64,000 nt of DNA from VXLM01 sp034421575 (GTDB lineage: Bacteria; Chloroflexota; Dehalococcoidia; Lucifugimonadales; VXLM01): the NCBI GenBank assembly GCA_034421575.1, contig DAOUKG010000044.1:1-64000 (forward strand), in the 5' to 3' direction. Positions 15,529 through 25,180 of this stretch are shown here, piece by piece. How positions within the stretch are numbered: the stretch's first letter is position 1; each line of letters starts with the position of its first letter. Both the position numbers and the translations under genes were made by a program. The notes below the pieces were generated by a model that saw nothing but the letters and a program-made list of their open reading frames with translations, did not search any database and was not told the DNA's origin.

Positions 15529-15969
15529 CTACGGCGCCAGCACTGTCAGCGGTTCGACCGGCACGTTGCGGAGCACCCAGAACACAACAATTCCCACAAA
15601 CAGCGTCCATATAACTTGGTGCGGAACGAATACTCTAGGCAGGTTGGCTATACGAAAAACTCGCATCGCCCCATCAGCCAATGAGTAAGCGACGAACGGC
15701 AGGGACAGCATCGTCAGCGGGTTGTAGCCCAGGGCGGCGATGACGTTGCCGTAGAGAAGCTGGTGCAGCGCGCGGAGCGTTCCGCAGCCGGGACAGTGGT
15801 ACCCGGTCAGGCCGAGGAACGGGCAGATGGGGTAGGCGCCCGGATTGCGCGGGTCAAACGTGTATAAGACGGCGACGCCAACGAGTCCGAGCAATGCCAG
15901 TGCAACATAGGCCACTCTCGGCGAGAGCCGGAATCTTGGGAGTACCTGGTTGCCGTCGGCTGATAACAA
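15529..15969 (-). CDS. DUF2752 membrane protein
   Basis: A 146-residue protein with three predicted membrane segments. It contains CPFLGLTGYHCPGCGTLRAL followed by HQLLYGNV, the C-x2-G-CG-TRA motif of DUF2752. The start is TTG 15969, supported by AAAGGA 6 bases upstream. Function of the family is unknown; it is often encoded next to CD225-type membrane proteins with zinc ribbons, as here (24 bases downstream of the next gene on this strand). Confidence 0.85.
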   Translation of the reverse strand: MLSADGNQVLPRFRLSPRVAYVALALLGLVGVAVLYTFDPRNPGAYPICPFLGLTGYHCPGCGTLRALHQLLYGNVIAALGYNPLTMLSLPFVAYSLADGAMRVFRIANLPRVFVPHQVIWTLFVGIVVFWVLRNVPVEPLTVLAP

Positions 15970-15993
15970 GGTAATTCCTTTCGGTCGTCCTAA

Positions 15994-16383
15994 CTACGGG
16001 AGGTTGATCCCATTGCCAAGGGAGAAGACTCCAAATCCACCAAAGGACACCAGCCCAACCCCGAACGCGATCCACGCCCACATCTTCGCGTTCTCGGAGG
16101 CTTGGCGGGCAGAGTCGATGTTGCCGGACGCGAGTAGGCTGTTGACTTGAGCCGCGTACACGATGGAGACAATCCCAAAGGGCAGGCAGCAGAATATGGT
16201 CGCGAGGATGGCCCACACAAGGTGGTTGTCGACTTCGGAAGGCGAATACTCAGATTCGGGACTTCCGTAGCCATGCGGTTCGAACTTCCCCGCTGTCGGG
16301 GTCACGCCACGCATGAACTTGCCGCATTCTACGCAGTACCTCGCCTCATCGACGTTCTCCTCGCCGCAGTTCGGACAGTACAT
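15994..16383 (-). CDS. Zinc-ribbon CD225/dispanin-like membrane protein
   Basis: A 129-residue protein from ATG 16383, chosen over GTG 16398 because GGAGG is 8 bases upstream. MYCPNCGEENVDEARYCVEC is a zinc ribbon (two C-x2-C pairs). Two membrane helices follow, in the CD225 pattern: HLVWAILATIFCCLPFGIVS, then IVYAAQVNSLLASGNIDSA-ASENAKMWAWIA. Such proteins associate with membranes; a bacterial role is not established. It probably forms an operon with the DUF2752 gene. Confidence 0.8.
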   Translation of the reverse strand: MYCPNCGEENVDEARYCVECGKFMRGVTPTAGKFEPHGYGSPESEYSPSEVDNHLVWAILATIFCCLPFGIVSIVYAAQVNSLLASGNIDSARQASENAKMWAWIAFGVGLVSFGGFGVFSLGNGINLP

Positions 16384-16465
16384 GCGACTCGCCTCCACAC
16401 CTTCAGGGTTACTCCAATGGGCGACGCTTGGATGGTGTCACTGACAATACGGGACGGCGGGCTAC

Positions 16466-17794
16466 TCACCCAGCGTGACGGGTGATAGCCTCCGTCACCG
16501 CCTGGTAGTCGCCGGGGAGCTCGACGGGCTTGTTGGCGAGTTGAGCGGTTACTTCGGGGAGCGACTCGCTGTGATAGCCGGTCTTGAAGTCGGGGAACTT
16601 CAGGCCGTTAGCCGTGGAGATGACAACCACACGGTCCTCGGAGGAAATGACGTTTCGTTCGGCGAGCTTCATCAGGGCCGCAAGGGCTACTCCCGTCTGT
16701 GGGCAGGCGAAGAGACCCGTGCTGTCGGCCAGGGCTGCCGCCTGCGATAGCTCGTCCTCGCTCGCCTGCTCGACGACACCGTCGAACTCCTGCAGGATGG
16801 GGATGGCGCGAGGCGCGCTCACGGGATTGCCGATCTGGATGGCCGTAGCCTGGGTCGCCTTAGCATTGACGGGCTGGTACTCCTGGAAGCCCGTCCTATA
16901 GCTGTCATACAGAGGGGCAGCAGCAGCAGCCTGAGCGGCGACCAGGCGAGGCGTGTTGTTGATGATTCCCAACTCGCGCATCATCTGGAATCCGAGGCCG
17001 ATGGCCGTGATGTTGCCCAGGTTGCCGCTGGGCACGATCACCCAGTCAGGGGTCTGCCAGTCGTCCTGCTGTACGATCTCCACACTGATTGTCTTCTGTC
17101 CCTCGATGCGTAGGGGATTGATCGAGTTGGCTAGGTAGAAGCGCTTGTCTTCGCTCAGGAGCCTGACCACTTCCATGCAGCCGTCGAAGTCGGTGTCCAG
17201 GGCGAGGGTGAGTGCTCCATTGGCCAGAGGCTGGACGAGTTGCGACGTCGTGACCTTGTCCTTTGGGAGCAGGACGACGGAAGGGATTCCGGCAGCGGCA
17301 CAGTACGCAGCCACTGCGGCAGAGGTGTCCCCGGTCGATGCGCATATGACGGCTTGGATGTCCGCGCCCTCGTGAATCATCTGCTGGACGGCTGAGACGA
17401 GCACCGTCATACCCAGGTCCTTGAACGAGCCGGTGTGGCTGTTCCCGGACTGCTTGATCCAGAGGTCCTGGACGCCGATCATCTCCCCGAATCGGATGGC
17501 CCTGAACAGGTTCGAACCGCCCTCATACGTGGAGACGATGTTTGCGTCGTCGATCTGTGGATACACCCACTCCTTCTTGCCCCAGACGCCGCTGCCATAG
17601 GGGAACTGCGTGGTCATGTAGCGGTCGTCGAAGAGCCTCATCCACGCCGCGCCGCTGCGGTTCTTGAGAGCCTCGACATCGTGCGCGACCATGAGGAGGC
17701 CGTCACACTTGGGACAAGTGTAGACGATCTCGGTAAGGGCCATCCGCTCGGGGCATTCGGGGTCGATGCACTGGAACCAGGAGCTATAGGGCAT
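16466..17794 (-). CDS. thrC: Threonine synthase
   Basis: A 442-residue fold-type II PLP enzyme. ATG 17794 is chosen because GGAGG stands 6 bases before it; the frame to 17863 adds 23 residues of doubtful sequence. The first 50 residues contain a zinc-ribbon-like C-x4-C/C-x2-C pattern (FQCIDPECPER, YTCPKCDG), common in archaeal-type threonine synthases. The PLP lysine is in SGNSHTGSFKDLGM. PSGNLGNITAIGLG binds the phosphate and a final DRVVVISTANGLKF matches the family end. It converts O-phosphohomoserine to threonine. No other threonine-pathway gene is adjacent. Confidence 0.9.
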   Translation of the reverse strand: MPYSSWFQCIDPECPERMALTEIVYTCPKCDGLLMVAHDVEALKNRSGAAWMRLFDDRYMTTQFPYGSGVWGKKEWVYPQIDDANIVSTYEGGSNLFRAIRFGEMIGVQDLWIKQSGNSHTGSFKDLGMTVLVSAVQQMIHEGADIQAVICASTGDTSAAVAAYCAAAGIPSVVLLPKDKVTTSQLVQPLANGALTLALDTDFDGCMEVVRLLSEDKRFYLANSINPLRIEGQKTISVEIVQQDDWQTPDWVIVPSGNLGNITAIGLGFQMMRELGIINNTPRLVAAQAAAAAPLYDSYRTGFQEYQPVNAKATQATAIQIGNPVSAPRAIPILQEFDGVVEQASEDELSQAAALADSTGLFACPQTGVALAALMKLAERNVISSEDRVVVISTANGLKFPDFKTGYHSESLPEVTAQLANKPVELPGDYQAVTEAITRHAG

Positions 17795-17841
17795 GACGCG
17801 CCTCCTCGATGAGTTCCGGTATCGGGCCAACGAGTGGGATG

Positions 17842-19713
17842 TTAGCCGGTCCAACGCTCCCACGTGGTCTCCAGCTCGCTCTGTATCCTATTGTACTCCT
17901 TACCGAGCTTGGCTATCGCCTCCACGTCCTGGCGTTGGGTCGCCCCGTCAAGTCGTGACTCGATGCGCGCCAGTCGGCCTTCCAAGTTGGCAATGAGTTC
18001 TTCATAGTCGATGCGCGGGGCTTGTGGGGTCGCCGGAGCCTTGCGTGGCGCGGCAGACCCCCTCGATCGGCCTTTCTTCTTAGGACGAACGACGACTCTG
18101 ACCGCCGACTCCTCCCGCGTCTTGGCCCACTCCTCGAATGTACCGCTGAAGAGAACCATCCTCCCGTCTTCAACGATGAGGAGCCTTGTAGCAAGGAGAG
18201 AAATGAGTGCGCGATCATGAGAGACGAACAATAGGGTGCCGTCATACTGCAGGAGCACCTGTTCGAGGGCCTCGCGGCTGGAGATGTCGAGGTGAGTTGT
18301 CGGCTCATCGAGGACGAGGAAGTTCGGCTCCTCGAGAAGCAGTCGGGCAAGAGCAAGACGTGTGCGCTCCCCACCGCTCAGGACGGATACGGTCTTGTAC
18401 ACATCGTCGCCGCTGAACAGGAACCGCCCGAGGTAGGTCCTGGCGTCCTCTGGACTCAGGTTCTTCACGTCGATGATCGCATCGAGTACCGAGCGATGCT
18501 CCGGCAAATCGTAGGTCCCCTGTCGCTGAAATCCGACCTTGACGTTGTGGCCGAGGGACATGCTTCCTGCGAGACCGGATTCGTAGCCGAGCACCGTGTG
18601 AAGGAAGGTCGTCTTGCCGATGCCGTTCGGCCCGACAATGGCAGTCCGAGAACTCCGTTCGAGCGCCAGGTCCTCGATGTTCAGCAGCTTCACCAGCCTG
18701 CCGTCCTCTCGAAAGCCAACCTCAAGCCCCTGCGTGGATAGAACGACTCGACCTGTCCGGGTCGCGCTGAGGCCCCCAAGCGTAATGGCCTTGTCGGATG
18801 CAACAGCCTCGATGCGCTCCATCCGGTTGAGACGCTTCTCTCTCCCTAGCGCTTCGCGCGAACGCTGGCCCGCGCGATATCGCTCGATGAAGTCCTCCTG
18901 CTTCCTGATGAACTGCTGCTGCCGCACATACTCGGTCTGCTGCCGTCGCTCGCGCTCAGCCTTGAGGTGCCGGTACTTGCTGTAGTTCCCCTTGTACGTG
19001 GTGAGCTTGCCGTCGTTGATCTCCCAGATCTCGGTGGCAACCTGATCGAGGAAGTAGCGGTCGTGCGAGACGACGACGAAGGCGTGCGATGTACGTCGAA
19101 GGAACCCCTCTAACCAGCTCAGGCCATCGAAGTCGAGGTAATTGGTAGGCTCGTCGAGGATGAGCAGGTGAGGATCCGTCAACAGCGCCTTGGCCAGGGA
19201 TGTCCGCGTCCTCTGGCCTCCGCTCGCCTCATCGACGGGCACGTCCAGCGTTGCCATACTCAGCCCGACTCCGGCGATCACACGCTCCAAACGGTTCTCG
19301 TAATCATAGCCGCCCGCAGCTTCATAGGCCTCAAGCATATCGGAGTAACGCCGCTCGGCTTCTCTTCTCCCGACTTCGCTCGCGCCCTCTATGGCGGCGG
19401 CGCTCACGGCAATCTCGGCCTCGATGCTCGTGATCTCTGAGAAGGCCTTCATCACCTCTTCTCTCAGGGTCTCGGCATCCATGTGCCGCGTCGTCTGTGG
19501 GACGTAACCTATGCTGAGCCCGCGTCTGCGCTGGACCGAGCCCGAGCGAGGAGCAATTCCACCTACAAGCGTTTCCAGGAGGGTCGTCTTGCCCTGTCCG
19601 TTAGGCCCAACGATGCCCACACGGGCACGTTCGCCTATTTCGAGGGAAATACCCTCGAATACGTCGAGTTCGGCAAAGCTGACTGAGAGGTCGGAGGCGG
19701 TTATGAGCGGCAT
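17842..19713 (-). CDS. ABC-F family ATPase
   Basis: A 623-residue protein with two ABC domains and no membrane segments. Walker A motifs are GPNGQGKTT and GPNGIGKTT; signatures are SGGQRT and SGGERTRLA; Walker B ends LLILDEPTNYLD and FLVLDEPTTHLD. The linker between domains (YSKYRHLKAERERRQQTEYV) is the charged ABC-F arm that enters the ribosomal E site. The last 90 residues are a basic segment followed by a coiled coil (Uup-type C-terminal domain). ABC-F proteins relieve ribosome stalling; some give antibiotic resistance. Subfamily (Uup/EttA/other) is not resolved here. Confidence 0.9.
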   Translation of the reverse strand: MPLITASDLSVSFAELDVFEGISLEIGERARVGIVGPNGQGKTTLLETLVGGIAPRSGSVQRRRGLSIGYVPQTTRHMDAETLREEVMKAFSEITSIEAEIAVSAAAIEGASEVGRREAERRYSDMLEAYEAAGGYDYENRLERVIAGVGLSMATLDVPVDEASGGQRTRTSLAKALLTDPHLLILDEPTNYLDFDGLSWLEGFLRRTSHAFVVVSHDRYFLDQVATEIWEINDGKLTTYKGNYSKYRHLKAERERRQQTEYVRQQQFIRKQEDFIERYRAGQRSREALGREKRLNRMERIEAVASDKAITLGGLSATRTGRVVLSTQGLEVGFREDGRLVKLLNIEDLALERSSRTAIVGPNGIGKTTFLHTVLGYESGLAGSMSLGHNVKVGFQRQGTYDLPEHRSVLDAIIDVKNLSPEDARTYLGRFLFSGDDVYKTVSVLSGGERTRLALARLLLEEPNFLVLDEPTTHLDISSREALEQVLLQYDGTLLFVSHDRALISLLATRLLIVEDGRMVLFSGTFEEWAKTREESAVRVVVRPKKKGRSRGSAAPRKAPATPQAPRIDYEELIANLEGRLARIESRLDGATQRQDVEAIAKLGKEYNRIQSELETTWERWTG

Positions 19714-19783
19714 GACAGGCTAATGGACACGAGGGAAATCCATCATGGATTATACCCAAAGGAAAGCCCGTCGGTTATTCGGC

Positions 19784-21712
19784 TCACGAAGGGCCGACGC
19801 CGATGTACCGTTCAAGCCACTTCAGGAGGCGGTTGTAGTACTCGACCATCAGAGCAGGGTGGCCCATCTTGCGGAAACGATGTGTGGAGTCAGGGAACCT
19901 GACGAACTCAACCGTTTTCCCCAGTCGCTTGAGGGCAACGAAGTACTGCTCGCTCTGTTCGATGGGACAGCGAAGGTCGTCCTCGCCGTGTAAGAGGAGC
20001 ACGGGGGTCTGCACGTTGGCCGCATAGGTGATCGGCGAGTGATGGAGGAACTTGTCCCGTGCGCCGGTGTACGGGCCTCCCCAGTTGATCTCACCGAAGC
20101 TTGTGCCGATATCCGACGTGCCGTACATGCTGTGGAGGTTGGCGCACATCGCGCCGACGACTGCTGCCTTGAACCGGTGGTCGTGTCCAACAATCCAGCC
20201 GCTCATGAAGCCGCCGTAGCTGAATCCATGAACGGCCATACGATTCTCGTCAACATAAGGCCGTGCGGACATCTCGTCCACGGACGCGAGGATGTCGAGA
20301 TAGTCCTCACCGCCCCAGTCACCGAGTACGGCCTTGGTAAACTCCGGGCTGTAGGTGGAGGAGCCTCGCGGGTTCACTGACAGGACGATGTACCCGTTGG
20401 TGGCAAGAATCTGGTGCACGGGGTCGAAGTTGTCGGAGAACCGACCATTCGGTCCGCCGTGAATGTCCAGCACCATCGGATATTTTTTCCCGTCGTCGAA
20501 GTCGGGAGGCAGCAGTACGCGCGACTCGATCTCGAAGCCGCCGCGACTGATGGTGAACTTCTCCATGCGGGCGGGCGTATGACTCTCAATGTATTCTGCG
20601 CTGTACGTCGTGATTGCACGCTGGCTGCCGGTGTCGAGGTCGACGTTGACCAACTCGGCGGGAGACCGAGGCGACTCGGCCACGATGACGGCGTGAGAGG
20701 CAGTGGCGTCGAATGCCGCGCTCTCGGAGTTCACTCCTCCGCCTGTGATGGTCTTGAAGTCGCTTCCGTCCGGAGCGATGCTGCATACAAAATACTCGCC
20801 GCGATGTGCGCCGACGAACGTAATACCGCGCCCATCCGTCCACGACAGCCCAGACTCCGGGACCGGGGTGTAAAGGCCGCCTGTGATCCGGTTGACACCA
20901 CCATCTGCGTCAAGCACATAGAGCCATGCCGAGCGGGGGTCCCACATATCCGGATCGTGGCACCCAATGGCTGCAAGAGACCTGCCGTCCGGCGACCAGG
21001 CCACCGCCCAAACGTAAGGGAGACTTTGCGACCACGAGACCGGCTGACCGCCGGAAACCGACACGACCTTGACCTGAGTATGAGTGGTGAAGTCGCGGCC
21101 CTCGATATCGTCGGAGATGAAGGCGACCGAACTTCCGTCGGACGACCATACGGGCGACCAGTTGTCCCCCTCTCCGTCCGTGATCTGGCGAGCGCTTCCC
21201 GACTCCGCATCGACGATAAACAACTGCCGGAAGGCGTCCCCTGTGAACCCATGGTAGTCGTGGCGGTAGCGAACGCGACGCACGACACGAACTCGGAGTC
21301 GGTCGGCATCTTCGCCATCCGAAGCGTCGGGATCGACGGACGAGACGGTTGCGATACGGTCACCGTTCGGTGACAGGGCAAACTCTTCTACGCCTCCCGA
21401 CAGGTTGGTGACCTGCTGTGGTTCTCCCCCTTCAAGCGGTACCGTCCAGACCTGCTTCTTGCCGTTCTCGTCAGGTCGGAGGAAGAGGACTCGTCCGCCG
21501 TCGATAACCGGAGCGGAGTCTGACGGGCCGTCAGTCACGGCTGACAGTTCAGTGAACGGGCTATGGGAAACGACGATGTGAGACTGTCGCTCCATAGTCG
21601 AGCGGTCGATCGTCGTCGTGACGAACACGAGGGCCGACCCATCCGCTGACAGATGAGGCTGAGATGAAGTCGGGAAATCAAAGATATGGTCGGGCGTGAT
21701 GGGCTGAGTCAT
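19784..21712 (-). CDS. S9 family (prolyl oligopeptidase/acylaminoacyl) peptidase
   Basis: A 642-residue protein: an N-terminal beta-propeller with WD/TolB-like strands (GEGDNWSPVWSSDGSSVAFI, AVAWSPDGRSLAAI) and a C-terminal alpha/beta hydrolase. The catalytic serine is in HGFSYGGFMSGWI, Asp in LLHGEDDLRCP and His in FPDSTHRFRK. GGPNGRFSDNF is the oxyanion-region motif. No signal peptide. AGGAGCGCC precedes ATG 21712. It starts 7 bases after the amidase stop, so the amidase and peptidase are probably co-transcribed and may jointly process amide- or N-acyl-peptide substrates. Confidence 0.9.
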   Translation of the reverse strand: MTQPITPDHIFDFPTSSQPHLSADGSALVFVTTTIDRSTMERQSHIVVSHSPFTELSAVTDGPSDSAPVIDGGRVLFLRPDENGKKQVWTVPLEGGEPQQVTNLSGGVEEFALSPNGDRIATVSSVDPDASDGEDADRLRVRVVRRVRYRHDYHGFTGDAFRQLFIVDAESGSARQITDGEGDNWSPVWSSDGSSVAFISDDIEGRDFTTHTQVKVVSVSGGQPVSWSQSLPYVWAVAWSPDGRSLAAIGCHDPDMWDPRSAWLYVLDADGGVNRITGGLYTPVPESGLSWTDGRGITFVGAHRGEYFVCSIAPDGSDFKTITGGGVNSESAAFDATASHAVIVAESPRSPAELVNVDLDTGSQRAITTYSAEYIESHTPARMEKFTISRGGFEIESRVLLPPDFDDGKKYPMVLDIHGGPNGRFSDNFDPVHQILATNGYIVLSVNPRGSSTYSPEFTKAVLGDWGGEDYLDILASVDEMSARPYVDENRMAVHGFSYGGFMSGWIVGHDHRFKAAVVGAMCANLHSMYGTSDIGTSFGEINWGGPYTGARDKFLHHSPITYAANVQTPVLLLHGEDDLRCPIEQSEQYFVALKRLGKTVEFVRFPDSTHRFRKMGHPALMVEYYNRLLKWLERYIGVGPS

Positions 21713-21719
21713 GGCGCTC

Positions 21720-23129
21720 CTACTGTAAAGGTATTGTGTCGGGCGGATGGTGCTCGTGCCACGGCGTCATGGACTGGTAGGCATTGGCGACCGAGAGGAC
21801 AAGGCTATCGTCGTAAGGCCTGCCCATGAACTGGACCGACGTCGGCAGTCCCTCCTCCGAAAAACCGGACGGTACGGTGACTGACGGAAGTCCAATGAGG
21901 TTCCCCAGCGTACCCATCACCTCATTCGCACGCTCCTTGAATCCCTTCACAAAGGGCATGTCGAGAGGTATGGCAACGCCGGTACGCCCGGGACCGACGA
22001 GCGCGTCATAGCGTGACATGATTACGTCCACTTCTTGGGCGATCTTCTTGCGGATGCGCATGGCCCGGAGGTAATCGGTGGCAAGCGTGGCGCTTCGGGC
22101 GTAGATGCCGTGCCGGTCTTCTGGCGCCGTCAGCTCCGACGACCTGCCACTCGCCGTGAACTCCGAGTAAATCGTGGCCGACTCGCCCATGAAGATCGCG
22201 GTGATCACCGCCCAGTACGGGTAGTCAGGCAGCTCTACTTCCTCGATATCGGCGACCTGCTCCAGCGTTGACAGTGCCGCCTCGAAATTGTCCTTGACCG
22301 CGAGTTCCACGCCGTCCGTTGCTCCGACGGGTACCCCAAGCCTGTAGCGACGGTCGCCGTCCGATGGCGTGTAGGCGAAGGGCCGGTCACTGGCGGCAAG
22401 GTCATTCGGGTCGGGGCCCGAAATAGCCTCGACGACCAGTCCGCAATCGTCCGCCGTCTGACACATCGGCCCCGGCTTGTCGAGCGTCCACGACAGGGGC
22501 ATCCCACCCGCTCTGCTGACAAGTCCATAGGTCGGTCGCAGACCCGCAATGCCACAGTTTCCTGAGGGCGTAATGATCGAACCCCACGTTTCTGATCCAA
22601 TGGCGAAGGGCACAAGTCCGGCGCTGACGGCCGACCCCGAGCCGCTGGACGAACCTCCCGCCCAGGTCGTCCCACCCCAGGGGTTGATGCCAGGCCCGGT
22701 GAATGTCGCGTCCGGCTGTTTGTAGCGAATGCCTCCCGCCAACTCGACAAGCGCCAGCTTTCCGATCAGCACCGCTCCGGCCTCGTTGAGCTTGCGTGCA
22801 ACCGTAGAGTCGTGATCGAAGACCTGGTCCTTGAACGGCGTCGCGCCCCACGAGGTAGGAGCGCCTACGGCTGCAAATAAGTCCTTGAGGCCATAGGGTA
22901 TGCCGTGCAATGGCCCCCTGTATTCACCCGAAGCAAGTTCCCTCTCGGCGCGCTCAGCCTCCTCCATCGCGCGGTCGGGCATGAGCGTGACGACGGCGTT
23001 GTAGCGCGGCCCTATGCGCTCCAGCCGTTCGAGAAACACCTCCGTCAATTCGATGGGCGAGACCTTTCGCTCGCGCACCAGTTCAGCCAGTTGGCGTACC
23101 GGTTTGAAGACGACTTCCTGAGCGTTCAT
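21720..23129 (-). CDS. Amidase signature family hydrolase
   Basis: A 469-residue protein with the Ser-cisSer-Lys triad: lysine in GIPYGLKDLFAA, and the serine-rich core GGSSSGSGSAVSAGLVPFAI followed by GSETWGSIITPSGNCGIAGL. This is the GatA/amidase fold. It is preceded by a small helical gene whose stop overlaps its start (ATGA, 23126-23129), rather than gatC. The absence of gatB and the peptidase neighbour argue against a role in tRNA amidation and favour a catabolic amidase. Substrate unknown. Confidence 0.9.
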   Translation of the reverse strand: MNAQEVVFKPVRQLAELVRERKVSPIELTEVFLERLERIGPRYNAVVTLMPDRAMEEAERAERELASGEYRGPLHGIPYGLKDLFAAVGAPTSWGATPFKDQVFDHDSTVARKLNEAGAVLIGKLALVELAGGIRYKQPDATFTGPGINPWGGTTWAGGSSSGSGSAVSAGLVPFAIGSETWGSIITPSGNCGIAGLRPTYGLVSRAGGMPLSWTLDKPGPMCQTADDCGLVVEAISGPDPNDLAASDRPFAYTPSDGDRRYRLGVPVGATDGVELAVKDNFEAALSTLEQVADIEEVELPDYPYWAVITAIFMGESATIYSEFTASGRSSELTAPEDRHGIYARSATLATDYLRAMRIRKKIAQEVDVIMSRYDALVGPGRTGVAIPLDMPFVKGFKERANEVMGTLGNLIGLPSVTVPSGFSEEGLPTSVQFMGRPYDDSLVLSVANAYQSMTPWHEHHPPDTIPLQ

Positions 23130-23347
23130 CGGCAGTCCTCGCCACGATACGGAACGAAGAGGGGAAACGGCTCGTCGTCATATCCAAGCTCGATGGAACG
23201 AATGGCGTCCGCCACTTCAACGAGTTCCTCTCTCACACCCTCGCGTACCTCGGCCCACTGCTCTTCCGAAAGCAAGTCACCGTACCAGTGTCTGAGCAGG
23301 GCAAGTCGGAGGTCGATCTCGGCCTCGTCGATTTCTGTGTCGCTCAT
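23126..23347 (-). CDS. Small helical protein coupled to amidase (AtzG/GatC-like role suspected)
   Basis: A 73-residue acidic protein, MSDTEIDEAEIDLRLALLRH then WYGDLLSEEQWAEVREGVRE, predicted to be two or three helices. Its stop overlaps the amidase start by four bases. In several amidase systems a small helical partner (GatC, AtzG) wraps around the amidase. Length, position and character fit such a partner, but I see no specific sequence signature, so this is inference from context. Confidence 0.7.
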   Translation of the reverse strand: MSDTEIDEAEIDLRLALLRHWYGDLLSEEQWAEVREGVREELVEVADAIRSIELGYDDEPFPLFVPYRGEDCR

Positions 23348-23396
23348 AAGACTCGCTACCTCATTCCTTAGAATCGGTCAGCCGACCTCTCGTAGG

Positions 23397-23415
23397 GGCA
23401 GGTTTCAAACCCGCC
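23397..23415. repeat. Hairpin repeat GGCAGGTTT/AAACCCGCC
   Basis: An imperfect copy of the family seen at 37508, 43270 and 60779: GGCAGGTTT-C-AAACCCGCC with one mismatch. It lies 50 bases upstream of the small amidase-partner gene and 106 past the ligase start on the minus strand. The rest of 23348-23520 shows no gene. Confidence 0.6.
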
Positions 23416-23520
23416 TCTACCAACCAAAGCTGACCCTATTGTTATGATCTGTGTTGCCATTGACAACCGTCATGCCGGAGTGAAATGTGATCGGTCGTCG
23501 GATTCTCTGAGTCCGTAGCA

Positions 23521-25065
23521 TCAAGCGGACGCTTCCTCGAAGAGCGCCCTAACCTGGGGCTTGACGGTCTTCCCCATAGCATTACGGGGCAGGTCATCTA
23601 CGAAAACTACACGCTGGGGTACCTTGTAGGGTGCTAGTCGTCCTTTCGCCCAACCACGTAGAGAGTCCTTGTCCAACGCGCTCCCATTTCCCGTGACGAT
23701 CGCCGCGGAGACGGCGTTGCCCCAGAACGGGTCCTTCACGCCCACGACTGCGCACGAATCGATCTCCGGGTGCATCAGCAGCTCGCGCTGGACTTCGAGC
23801 GCCGAGACGTTCTCGCCCCCGGATATGATGAGGTCCTGCGACGCGCGTCCCCAGATTCGGTACACTCCGTCCTCGTTCACGGACGCGACATCCCCGGTGT
23901 AGAACCAGCCGTCGTCGGTGAAGGCCTCACCGGTGGCATCCGGCTTGCGCCAGTACTCCCGGAAGACTCCAGGGCCTCGTACCTGCAACTCGCCTGGGCT
24001 GTCCAAGCCGACATCATTATCCCCGTATCGGCGCTCGCCGGTCTCCTCGAAAGCCGCGAGATCGAGGTCGGCAAGCCTGACCTCGACTCCGGGCAGCGGC
24101 GCGCCGACGTGGCCGGGAATCCGGTCTCCGTGCAACGGGATCGAAAGCGCCATGCCGATCTCCGTCATGCCGTAACGTTCCAAGAGCCGGTGCCCCGATA
24201 TCTCCTCCCATCGCTCGAACGTGTCGACAGGCAAAGCGTCCGAGCCGGACACCATCACGCGCAGGTTCGAACACTCCGCCGACGCCTGCTGTTGCCACTC
24301 GCGGGAGCCGGACTCCCACGCCGCGATGAGGGCCTTGTACACTGTCGGGACGGCCATGTACAGGGTGAGGTCGCCGTCGATGATGCGTGACCAGACTCGT
24401 TCGGCATTGAATCGCGGGAGAAGCTCGCACGTGGCCCCGACCCACAGGGCGCAAGACATCGCGTTGATGATGCCATGTACGTGGTGGAGGGGCAGGTGGT
24501 TGAGAATATGGTCGTCCGGCGACCATCCCCACGCCTCGACGAGGCTCTCGACCTGCGCCTCGACGTTCCGGTGCGTAGCGACCACGCCTTTCGGGTCGGA
24601 CGTGGTGCCGCTGGTGTAGAGGATCATGGCAGCACGTTCGGGGTCGACATCAGGCAGTCGTGCCGTCCGGTCGCCTCCGAGCAGTTTAGTCGTGGTAACA
24701 AAGCGTAGGCCGCCCTCCTGTGCAAAGGGTCGGAGCGTGTCTGCGAAGTCAGGATGGGCGATCAGTACGACGGGCTCGGTATCGTCGATCTTGTACCGAA
24801 TCTCGCGCTCGGTCTCCGAAAGCGCCAGCGGCACGGCGACGCCCCCCGCCCGCCATATGCCCCACTGCACAGCCACGTACGGAAACCCACCCGGCACGAG
24901 AAACACGATCCGCGCACCCTCAAGGTCATCCGCGCCGTCAAGCAGTGCCGACGCAACCCTTTCAGACGCCGCGAGCAACTCTCCGTACGTAAACGTCCCC
25001 TCCGGCGCAACGATCGCCCGTCGCGTGGAAAAGGCCTCGACTCGCTCGACGATTGGGATGGCCAT
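23521..25065 (-). CDS. Acyl-CoA synthetase, malonyl-CoA synthetase-like
   Basis: A 514-residue ANL-superfamily ligase from ATG 25065 (MAIPIVERVEAFS). The P-loop motif is ILYTSGTTSDPKGVVATHRN, the adenylate motif LLERYGMTEIGMALS, the hinge YRIWGRASQDLIISGGENVS and the catalytic lysine is in NAMGKTVKPQV. The RYGMTEIGMALS segment and the overall 510-residue length match malonyl-CoA synthetase (MatB) more than long-chain ligases. It would activate a short dicarboxylic or similar acid with ATP and CoA. No malonyl-CoA decarboxylase is adjacent, so the substrate stays tentative. Confidence 0.85.
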   Translation of the reverse strand: MAIPIVERVEAFSTRRAIVAPEGTFTYGELLAASERVASALLDGADDLEGARIVFLVPGGFPYVAVQWGIWRAGGVAVPLALSETEREIRYKIDDTEPVVLIAHPDFADTLRPFAQEGGLRFVTTTKLLGGDRTARLPDVDPERAAMILYTSGTTSDPKGVVATHRNVEAQVESLVEAWGWSPDDHILNHLPLHHVHGIINAMSCALWVGATCELLPRFNAERVWSRIIDGDLTLYMAVPTVYKALIAAWESGSREWQQQASAECSNLRVMVSGSDALPVDTFERWEEISGHRLLERYGMTEIGMALSIPLHGDRIPGHVGAPLPGVEVRLADLDLAAFEETGERRYGDNDVGLDSPGELQVRGPGVFREYWRKPDATGEAFTDDGWFYTGDVASVNEDGVYRIWGRASQDLIISGGENVSALEVQRELLMHPEIDSCAVVGVKDPFWGNAVSAAIVTGNGSALDKDSLRGWAKGRLAPYKVPQRVVFVDDLPRNAMGKTVKPQVRALFEEASA

Positions 25066-25180
25066 GATGACGGTGCATTGTATCAAAGCGTTCGCTGGAT
25101 TAGGATTGTGGGGCGGGGCCCGGCCAAGACCCTGAACATCCAGTGGGCTGAGACATGTTTGTGGCGACCATAGTTGAGTT

